Assembly (NCBI GenBank): GCA_900543295.1
Contig: UQQY01000018.1
Coordinates: forward strand, 1-19,967
Length of the DNA: 19,967 bases
From: an uncultured Oscillospiraceae bacterium
GTDB taxonomy: Bacteria > Bacillota > Clostridia > Oscillospirales > Ruminococcaceae
Direction of reading: 5' to 3'
The notes under the pieces are model-generated. The model saw nothing but the letters and a program-made list of their open reading frames with translations, was not told the origin of the DNA and did no database searches. The position numbers were made by a program, and so were the translations under genes. This document shows positions 14,773 through 19,967 of the stretch, in pieces. The first letter of the stretch is position 1; each line of letters begins with the position of its first letter.

Positions 14773-15135
14773 TTATAGTATTTCAATCCAATAGCCGTCC
14801 GGATCCTTAATAAAATAAAGCCCCATCTCCTTATTTTCATAGCAGATACAGCCCATTTCTTCATGAATCCGCCGCGCTTTTCCGAGATCGTCCATTTTCA
14901 CTGCAAGATGGAACTCTTCATCGCCTAAGTCGTATGGTTCTTTCCGATCGGCAAGCCATGTGAGTTCCAATTCACAGGAGCTTTCACCGTCGCCCAGAAA
15001 TACAATGATAAACGAGCCGTCTGCCGCTGTTTTGCGCCGTTTTTCCGTCAGACCGACTGCCTTTTCATAAAAGGCAAGGCTTTTTTGCAGATCAAGTACG
15101 TTGAAGTTGGTATGCAGAATAGTAGATTTCATCAT
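14773..15135 (-). CDS. Glyoxalase I-like VOC family protein
   Basis: VOC metalloenzymes include lactoylglutathione lyase, which detoxifies methylglyoxal adducts. The 120-residue protein has two beta-alpha-beta modules and keeps all four metal ligands of glyoxalase I: His8 (ILHTNF), Glu57 (CELELTW), His76 (FHLAV) and Glu118 (YWIEIL). The KDPDGYWIE end is typical of the GloA subgroup. The ATG at 15135 is directly followed by a second ATG, and AAGGAGAGG sits just upstream. It lies 74 nt downstream of sigF with no clear terminator between, so partial read-through is possible. The physiological thiol is unknown, and many Clostridia lack glutathione. Confidence 0.88.
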   Translation of the reverse strand: MMKSTILHTNFNVLDLQKSLAFYEKAVGLTEKRRKTAADGSFIIVFLGDGESSCELELTWLADRKEPYDLGDEEFHLAVKMDDLGKARRIHEEMGCICYENKEMGLYFIKDPDGYWIEIL

Positions 15136-15209
15136 TCGCGCCTCTCCTTCCGTCCGCCGCTTTGTCTCGGCTTTTCTTTATGGTAGCACATCACGCGCCG
15201 CTGTGCAAG

Positions 15210-15878
15210 CTACTCTGTGGAAAGGCCCTCTCTGAGAAGCGCCAAAATTTTTTTCTCCCGTCTTGACACCTGCACCTGTGTCATATTGAGCGCCGCCGCT
15301 GTCTGGCTTTGTGTCTTTCCTGCATAATACCGAAGCGAGATCAGCCGCTGGTCGCGCTCCGGCAGATTTTCAAGTGCCGCCTGCAAAGACAGCCTGTCGC
15401 AAAGCTGTTCATCCTCACTGTCCTGTACAATATCGAACTCGCCGCCTTCTCCTTCCTCCGCTGTGAGAGAGACCGGCGGCACACTGACGGCAAGCGCCTG
15501 AGAAATCTGCTCCTCATTTGTATCCAGAACAGCCGCCAGCTCGCCAAGCGTCGGTTCACGAAAGTGCCGCTTCATAAACTGCTCCCGTTCGCGCGTCACC
15601 TTAAGCGAGAGTTCTTTTAACCCTCTGCTCACTTTCACCGCGCCGCCGTCACGAAAAAGCCTGCGGATTTCGCCTAAAATCACCGGTACCGCATAGGTGG
15701 AAAAGCACAGTCCGCGCGACTCGTCAAATCCGGCAACTGCTTTCACAAGTCCCATGCATCCGGCGCCGTACAGATCGTCATACTCTATGCCCCGCCCGCG
15801 AAAACGGTTCGCACAGCTATGAACAAGCCCCAGATTTTTGCGGATGAATGCGTCGGTCTCCTGCGGGGACTTATTCAT
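15210..15878 (-). CDS. sigF: RNA polymerase sporulation sigma factor SigF
   Basis: SigF (SpoIIAC) is the first forespore-specific sigma factor. At 222 residues it has normal length and shows region 2 (GIEYDDLYGAGCMGLVKAV, and FSTYAVPVILGEIRR with the -10-recognition helix), region 3 (PTLGELAAVLDTNEEQI) and a region 4 helix-turn-helix (KTQSQTAAALNMTQVQVSR). The ATG overlaps the spoIIAB stop by 8 nt, so the two are translationally coupled. It is last in the spoIIAA-spoIIAB-sigF operon; SpoIIAB holds it inactive until SpoIIAA is dephosphorylated. Confidence 0.95.
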   Translation of the reverse strand: MNKSPQETDAFIRKNLGLVHSCANRFRGRGIEYDDLYGAGCMGLVKAVAGFDESRGLCFSTYAVPVILGEIRRLFRDGGAVKVSRGLKELSLKVTREREQFMKRHFREPTLGELAAVLDTNEEQISQALAVSVPPVSLTAEEGEGGEFDIVQDSEDEQLCDRLSLQAALENLPERDQRLISLRYYAGKTQSQTAAALNMTQVQVSRREKKILALLREGLSTE

Positions 15879-16311
15879 CGATCCGGGTGCGGAGCGCCTT
15901 GGTCATCACGACGGTCGTGCCCTTCCCCATTGCCGAACGCACACGTACCGTATCCATGAACGACTGCATGACCGCAAAGCCCAAACCGGCGCGCTCCTCT
16001 TCCGGTGCAGTCGTATACAATGGCTCCATCGCCCTTTTCACATCCTCTATTCCACAGCCGCAGTCGCGGATCTTTACATAAGCGACGTTTCCCGCAAGGA
16101 TCCGCATCGTTATGTAAACCGTCCCGTTTTTCTCACGGTATCCATGGACGATTGCGTTGGTCACTGCCTCGCTTACCGCTGTTTTAATATCGGTCAGCTC
16201 GTCCACAGTCGGATCAAGCTGCATAAAAAATCCGGATACCGCCACGCGCGCAAAGCTCTCATTGGCAGAGCGGCTCATAAAGGCAAGTCTTGCCTCATTC
16301 ACTATATTCAT
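15871..16311 (-). CDS. spoIIAB: Anti-sigma F factor SpoIIAB
   Basis: SpoIIAB is a GHKL-fold kinase that binds SigF and phosphorylates SpoIIAA. The 146-residue protein has the N box EAVTNAIVHGY (48-58), the G1 box DCGCG (83-87) and the G2 box GLGFAVM (109-115), all as in active family members. The length matches Bacillus subtilis. Its start overlaps the spoIIAA stop by 4 nt and its end overlaps the sigF start by 8 nt, which couples translation and keeps the partners in ratio. Confidence 0.95.
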   Translation of the reverse strand: MNIVNEARLAFMSRSANESFARVAVSGFFMQLDPTVDELTDIKTAVSEAVTNAIVHGYREKNGTVYITMRILAGNVAYVKIRDCGCGIEDVKRAMEPLYTTAPEEERAGLGFAVMQSFMDTVRVRSAMGKGTTVVMTKALRTRIDE

Positions 16312-16631
16312 TCGTCATTCCCCTTTTCCGTCCTGATCTGCGCAAGCTGTCCCACGCCGGACAGGCGCAGCATCTGTTCAATCCGCGGCGGCGCATTCTC
16401 CACCGTCACCTCGCCGCCGAACGACTGCAAAAGCTTATACCGCCCCATAATCAGCCCCACGCCGCTTGAATCCATAAACGTCACACCGCCGAAATCAAGA
16501 ATCAGCGTATGCGGCATCATCTCGCACAATACGGCGTCCAGCTCCGCACGGATCTCTCTTGCGCTGTGATGGTCAAGCTCGCCGGACAGAATGGCGCGAA
16601 GAACATCGTCCCCTCTGACCAGTTTCATCAT
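16308..16631 (-). CDS. spoIIAA: Anti-sigma F factor antagonist SpoIIAA (STAS domain)
   Basis: SpoIIAA, when unphosphorylated, displaces SigF from SpoIIAB; SpoIIE reactivates it. The 107-residue STAS protein has the phospho-acceptor motif FMDSSGVGLIMGRYK, in which Ser55 aligns with Ser58 of Bacillus subtilis. It starts at 16631 with ATGATG after AAGGGAGG. It is first in the operon, transcribed from the 170-bp gap below folC. In B. subtilis this operon is read by sigma-H; a possible site is listed separately. Confidence 0.94.
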   Translation of the reverse strand: MMKLVRGDDVLRAILSGELDHHSAREIRAELDAVLCEMMPHTLILDFGGVTFMDSSGVGLIMGRYKLLQSFGGEVTVENAPPRIEQMLRLSGVGQLAQIRTEKGNDE

Positions 16632-16660
16632 CGCGATTCCTCCCTTGTATCTGATCGTCC

Positions 16661-16684
16661 ATTCTTTTTGTTACTACAATCAAC
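16661..16684 (-). promoter_or_regulatory. Possible sigma-H-type promoter of the spoIIA operon
   Basis: On the - strand a GAAT (+ strand ATTC, 16661-16664) lies 13 bp after TTGATT (+ strand AATCAA, 16678-16683), about 30 bases before spoIIAA. The GAAT and spacing fit sigma-H promoters such as that of B. subtilis spoIIA, but the -35 matches AGGAWWT poorly. Weak evidence; sigma-A or Spo0A-dependent use is equally possible. Confidence 0.3.
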
Positions 16685-16697
16685 GCCGCAAAGCAAA

Positions 16698-16742
16698 ACA
16701 AGCTGACTTTCCGGCGTCCTTGACACCATCATATCAGCTTGT
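16698..16742. repeat. 9-bp inverted repeat in the spoIIA upstream region
   Basis: ACAAGCTGA (16698-16706) and TCAGCTTGT (16734-16742) are exact complements 27 bases apart. They lie between folC and spoIIAA, upstream of the possible spoIIA promoter. They could form a loop-type regulator site or a weak folC terminator; there is no T run. Meaning unknown. Confidence 0.4.
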
Positions 16743-16801
16743 CCGCATAAAATCCGTCGAAACCTGTAACCGTCTCTTTTATATTACGTGAAACCCGTAT
16801 C

Positions 16802-18082
16802 TTATTTCATCTCGCCGCACACAATTCCTGCAAGGTAAAGCGAGCCGCATACAACGACAAGACCATTCTTTCCCGCAAGAGTCCTTGCCCGCAGCAGTGC
16901 TTCAGAAACTGTATCCGCCGTCTCGCAGTGTTTGCAAACCTCTTTCCCAGCCTGACAGATTTCTTCAGCCGTGCAGGAACGCGGCATATCCGGCACAGCG
17001 CAGCAAACCAACGCGTCGCAGCAGCCGGCGATCGTATGCACAACGGAATAATAATCCTTATCCTGCATAACCGCCATGACGGCCACGCGCGGCCGCTGGC
17101 CGAATATGCGAAGTGCACGCTTCAATACCCCAGCCGCCGCCGGATTATGCGCGCCGTCCACTATCATAACCGGATCCTGCGCCGCAACATCCAGCCTGCC
17201 GCGGATTTTTGCGCATCCAAGTCCGCGCCGCACTGCTTCCTCCGGCAGGATCAAGCCCTTGCTCCGCAGAATTTTTACTGTCTCAAGCGCACAGGCCGCA
17301 TTCTCCGCCTGATGCTCCCCTATCATCGGTGTACAGTACGGCTTTCCCTTGTATTGAAAGACTGTTCCGTCTATATTCGTCGATACATTGCAAAGCTGTG
17401 CTTTATCTGCAAAATGGAGCACAGCCCCTTGTGTCGTGCAGGCCTGTTCTATTACAGAAAGCGCCGCGCTCTCCTGTCCCATCGCGCAAACCACATCGCT
17501 TCCAGGCTTGATAATACCGGCTTTTTCCGCCGCTACTTCTGCAATCGTATTGCCTAAAATCGCTGTATGATCGAGTGAGATCGGGCCTATCACAGCGCAA
17601 AGCGGCGAACGTATTGCGTTGGTCGAATCAAGCCGTCCTCCTAAACCGACCTCCAAGACGACAAGCTCGCATTGCTCTGCTAAAAACCAGCAAAATGCAA
17701 TCGCCGTAACGATCTCAAACTCCGTGCAAACAAGTCCCTCCTCCTTTTCCAAATTGTCAGCCGCAGCTTTCACTCGATTTGTATGCCGGACAAGCGAGCT
17801 GCTGTCCATCATAACGCCGTTTATGCGAAACCGCTCTTTAAAATCGACCAGATAGGGCGAGGTATAAAGCCCTGTCCGATAACCGCTTTCCGTCAAAACG
17901 CCGCTTATCATCGTTGAAATGGAGCCTTTCCCATTCGTTCCCGCCACATGGATAAAGCGCAGGCTGTCCTGCGGGTTTTGCAGCCTTGCAAGCAGCTTTT
18001 TGATCCGAATCAGACTTTTCTGGGAGCCGAAGCGCGTCCGGCTGTGAATATAGTGAAGCGCGTCCTGTTCTGTTTTCATCAT
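16802..18082 (-). CDS. folC: Bifunctional folylpolyglutamate synthase/dihydrofolate synthase (FolC)
   Basis: FolC adds glutamate to dihydropteroate and to folates with ATP, making them retainable cofactors. The 426-residue protein has the P-loop AGTNGKGS (47-54), the TSPYLVDFKERFRING segment, the VLEVGLGGRLDSTN motif, GPISLDHTAILG, and the IVDGAHNPAA motif of the C-terminal domain, in the expected order. Starts at 18082 and 18079 (ATGATG) are both possible; GAGAGGAG lies upstream. It is the first - strand gene below the divergent GntR operon and is separated from spoIIAA by 170 bp. Confidence 0.95.
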   Translation of the reverse strand: MMKTEQDALHYIHSRTRFGSQKSLIRIKKLLARLQNPQDSLRFIHVAGTNGKGSISTMISGVLTESGYRTGLYTSPYLVDFKERFRINGVMMDSSSLVRHTNRVKAAADNLEKEEGLVCTEFEIVTAIAFCWFLAEQCELVVLEVGLGGRLDSTNAIRSPLCAVIGPISLDHTAILGNTIAEVAAEKAGIIKPGSDVVCAMGQESAALSVIEQACTTQGAVLHFADKAQLCNVSTNIDGTVFQYKGKPYCTPMIGEHQAENAACALETVKILRSKGLILPEEAVRRGLGCAKIRGRLDVAAQDPVMIVDGAHNPAAAGVLKRALRIFGQRPRVAVMAVMQDKDYYSVVHTIAGCCDALVCCAVPDMPRSCTAEEICQAGKEVCKHCETADTVSEALLRARTLAGKNGLVVVCGSLYLAGIVCGEMK

Positions 18083-18154
18083 TGCTTTGCATTCTCCTCT
18101 CAGGGATTCTTTTGCACTATTGTATCACAGGCGGTTCTTTTTTTCAAAAAGGAC

Positions 18155-18183
18155 TTGACAGAATAAAAGTAAAGCTGTACTAT
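18155..18183 (+). promoter_or_regulatory. Promoter of the GntR-ABC operon
   Basis: TTGACA (18155-18160), a 17-bp spacer and TACTAT (18178-18183) with TG directly before it. The -10 lies inside the 34-bp palindrome, so a bound regulator would block polymerase. Transcription would start near 18190, about 35 bases before the ATG. Confidence 0.75.
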
Positions 18184-18210
18184 TGTATTAACCGGTTAAT
18201 ACAATAGTAC
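18177..18210. promoter_or_regulatory. Perfect 34-bp palindrome, probable operator for the YtrA-type GntR protein
   Basis: GTACTATTGTATTAA (18177-18191), CCGG (18192-18195) and its exact complement (18196-18210) form an unbroken palindrome. It covers the -10 and the predicted start of the GntR gene. YtrA-type regulators typically bind their own promoter at such sites, so autorepression is very likely, though the binding itself is inferred. Confidence 0.85.
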
Positions 18211-18223
18211 AAAGGAGGCGCTT

Positions 18224-18577
18224 ATGAACTGGTCTTTTGATGAAACACGCCCAATCTATTCTCAACTCATCGAACAGTTTACCTTTGCTATTCTTTCCGG
18301 CGAACTCTCACCCGGGGAAAAGCTGCCCGGCGTACGGGATTTGGCGCTCGCCGCCGCAGTCAATCCGAATACGATGCAGAGAGCGCTGGCTGAGCTGGAG
18401 CGAAGCGGCCTTCTCTATACCCGGCGAACTGCCGGGCGGTTTGTCACAGAAGACGCTGTCCTGATCGAACAAATCAAAGTCGAAACCGCACAGAAAAAAC
18501 TGTATGCATTCTTGGATGAAATGAAGCAGATCGGCTTCTCTTCCGAGGATCTGATCCACTTGTTAAAAAAGGAGTGA
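18224..18577 (+). CDS. YtrA-family GntR transcriptional regulator
   Basis: This 117-residue protein has a GntR winged helix-turn-helix (about 1-72): PIYSQLIEQFTFAILSGEL, split PIYSQLIEQF/TFAILSGEL, SPGEKLPGVRDLA and NPNTMQRALAELERSGLLY. A short helical tail of about 40 residues follows, as in YtrA, in place of a ligand-binding domain. Such repressors control ABC transporters induced by cell-envelope stress. The ATG at 18224 follows AAAGGAGG by a short spacer. The next gene, an ABC ATPase, starts 9 nt after its stop, and a 34-bp palindrome covers the promoter. Confidence 0.93.
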   Translation: MNWSFDETRPIYSQLIEQFTFAILSGELSPGEKLPGVRDLALAAAVNPNTMQRALAELERSGLLYTRRTAGRFVTEDAVLIEQIKVETAQKKLYAFLDEMKQIGFSSEDLIHLLKKE

Positions 18578-18586
18578 ACCGAACGT

Positions 18587-19288
18587 ATGTCAACCCCTAT
18601 TCTTGTATGCGACCATCTTACCAAATGCTATGGTACAAAAACTGTTTTATCCGATCTCTCACTGTCGGTTGAGGGCGGCCGGATCATCGGCCTTCTGGGA
18701 CCGAACGGCTGCGGTAAAACCACATTGATGAAACTTTTGGGAGGGCTTCTGACGCCGACAAGCGGCAGCATTCGGATTGCCGGAATTGCGCCTGGAACAG
18801 AAACCAAGAAAATCGTCTCTTATTTGCCGGATAAAAATTATTTGAGCGACTGGATGAAGCTTTGCGACCTGATTGCTCTGTTTGACGCTTTTTTCGCGGA
18901 CTTCGACCGCAGAAAAGCGGAGGAAATGGCGGCGCGTCTTTCACTTCCGCTCAAATCTCCGTTAAAGGCCATGTCGAAAGGCACAAAAGAAAAAGTGCAG
19001 CTCATTTTGACCATGAGCCGTGCAGCCAAGCTCTATCTTCTCGACGAACCGATCGGCGGCGTAGATCCGGCGGCCCGGGATTACATCCTGAGCACCATCC
19101 TGCAAAACTACAGTGAGGATGCCGCAGTCCTTCTTTCTACTCATCTGATTGCCGACATTGAGCGCGTGCTCGACGAAGCAGTTTTTCTGTCAAACGGCGC
19201 AGTCTATCTGCACGCCTCACTCGAAGAAATTCGCGAGCAGCACGGCAAATCTGCCGACGCCTTTTTCCGGGAGGTATACAAATGCTGA
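18587..19288 (+). CDS. ABC transporter ATP-binding protein
   Basis: This 233-residue ATPase has the Walker A GPNGCGKTT (38-46), the signature MSKGTKEKVQL (a Gly-poor form common beside YtrA-type regulators), Walker B LYLLDEPIGGVD, and the H-loop STH. It would drive the membrane protein starting at 19282; the two overlap by 7 nt. The ATG at 18587 lies 9 nt after the GntR stop, and GGAG sits in the end of the GntR gene. An export or bacitracin-like stress role is only suggested by the operon type. Confidence 0.93.
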   Translation: MSTPILVCDHLTKCYGTKTVLSDLSLSVEGGRIIGLLGPNGCGKTTLMKLLGGLLTPTSGSIRIAGIAPGTETKKIVSYLPDKNYLSDWMKLCDLIALFDAFFADFDRRKAEEMAARLSLPLKSPLKAMSKGTKEKVQLILTMSRAAKLYLLDEPIGGVDPAARDYILSTILQNYSEDAAVLLSTHLIADIERVLDEAVFLSNGAVYLHASLEEIREQHGKSADAFFREVYKC

Positions 19289-19967
19289 ATAAACTATTAC
19301 GCTATGAGCTGAAATGCACCCGCCGTACCTTTTTACCCATGCTCGCGGCCATGGTCTTACTCACACTGCTTACCAAAAGCATGGAACTCTTATGCAGCGT
19401 TTTCTCCTTTATAAAAATACCATATACCATTATGTTCGCAGTAAACCTTGTCCTGCTTGTACTTTCCGTCTTTGCAGCCATCCTTTTTCTGATCCAGCGG
19501 TTTTATAAAAATATGACTGGTCCGGAAGGGTATCTGATGTTTTCCCTGCCGGTACGCGTTGTCACACATCTCTTTTCCAAATGGCTTATCAGCATTTTCT
19601 GGATTTTTGTAACTGCTGCCTGCGGCGTTGGTCTTGGCGTTCTGCTGATCCCCTCGGATCAATATATGGCGCTGCGCGCTTTCATGGATACCGCGGATCT
19701 CACGCTCAGGCAGACAATGGGCCTTTCTCTCGATCGGATGGTGAGCCTGCTTGTGCTGTATCTGGGCATTTCCGCATCTGCGTTTATGGCCGTGATATAC
19801 GGGGCTGTTTCCATTGGACAGCTTGCACGGAGCAGCCGCGCGTTCGCCTCTGTCGGTGGGTACCTCATCTTCTATGCTGTGCAGCAGGCGCTTAATCTGC
19901 TTCTGGTTGGCATCCTCTTTCTCTGCTATGGGCAGGATCTGTTCGTATCAAATCCAACCATACCGCA
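19282..19967 (+). CDS. ABC-2-like transporter permease (3' end cut by window)
   Basis: An ATG at 19282, 7 nt inside the ATPase gene, opens a frame (MLNKLLRYELK) with no stop to the window end: 228 codons seen. GGGAGG lies just upstream. Hydrophobic helices lie at about 19-38, 50-71, 101-120 and 154-175, and a further pair is near the end. A conserved MTGPEGYLMFSLPV segment (about 79-92) sits after helix two, as in permeases of YtrA-controlled transporters. It would form the membrane channel with the preceding ATPase. The C-terminus is outside the window. Confidence 0.85.
   Translation, partial: MLNKLLRYELKCTRRTFLPMLAAMVLLTLLTKSMELLCSVFSFIKIPYTIMFAVNLVLLVLSVFAAILFLIQRFYKNMTGPEGYLMFSLPVRVVTHLFSKWLISIFWIFVTAACGVGLGVLLIPSDQYMALRAFMDTADLTLRQTMGLSLDRMVSLLVLYLGISASAFMAVIYGAVSIGQLARSSRAFASVGGYLIFYAVQQALNLLLVGILFLCYGQDLFVSNPTIP

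Noticed and set aside
15838..16569. + strand open frame (243 codons) over spoIIAA and spoIIAB
   Set aside because: It crosses two well-supported sporulation genes on the other strand and shows no family features.
16928..17557. + strand open frame (209 codons) over folC
   Set aside because: Shadow of FolC, rich in Arg, Cys and His as expected for an antisense frame.

Overview
This window looks like chromosomal DNA of an endospore-forming, anaerobic Firmicute of the class Clostridia, probably close to Oscillospiraceae. The grounds are strong AGGAGG-type ribosome binding sites with several TTG/GTG starts, roughly balanced base composition, a spoIIAA-spoIIAB-sigF operon, a HydS-like iron-only hydrogenase relative, a DUF2325/DUF3793/flavodoxin cluster, a CIRCE element and a YtrA-type GntR operon. 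The genus assignment is inference. I saw no rRNA, tRNA, CRISPR array, insertion sequence or phage gene.

Layout. (1) 40-1590, + strand: a strong promoter overlapped by a perfect inverted repeat, then a DtxR/IdeR-like iron box, then DUF2325, DUF3793 and flavodoxin genes ending in a bidirectional terminator. This looks like an iron-starvation operon. (2) 1605-3553, - strand: htpG (Hsp90) with a CIRCE site, so probably HrcA-controlled. (3) 3576-4305, - strand: a small membrane-anchored protein of unknown function, followed 2 nt later by a frameshifted partial paralogue; the two share a 79-bp direct repeat with 77 identities. (4) 4447-6120, - strand: an ABC-F ATPase whose second nucleotide site is degenerate. 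(5) 6258-10495, + strand: an RlmA-type rRNA methyltransferase, then a three-gene redox-signalling set: a [2Fe-2S] thioredoxin-like protein, a HydS-like protein with three Fe-S modules and a PAS domain, and a PP2C/SpoIIE-type phosphatase with an uncharacterised C-terminal domain. (6) 10519-12169, + strand: coaX (type III pantothenate kinase) and an ECF transporter S component, with a terminator. (7) 12187-12363, - strand: a 58-residue cysteine-rich protein with a TTG start. (8) 12502-14740, + strand: a membrane-fusion protein and a MacB/FtsX-like permease with no ATPase beside them, then a bidirectional terminator. (9) 14773-18082, - strand: a glyoxalase-family protein, sigF, spoIIAB, spoIIAA and folC. 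(10) 18155-19967, + strand: a YtrA-type GntR repressor with a perfect 34-bp palindromic operator, an ABC ATPase and a permease cut by the window end.

How the genes work together. Several units adjust the cell to its environment: iron supply (region 1), protein-folding stress (region 2), redox or hydrogen state (region 5), and envelope stress or a small molecule (region 10). The most interesting system is the HydS-like sensor operon. Its H-cluster cysteine ligands are kept while the catalytic surroundings are changed, and it sits beside a phosphatase of the class that normally acts on STAS-domain anti-anti-sigma factors. The partner is not visible in the operon. The iron-box operon of two uncharacterised families with a flavodoxin is the second most interesting.
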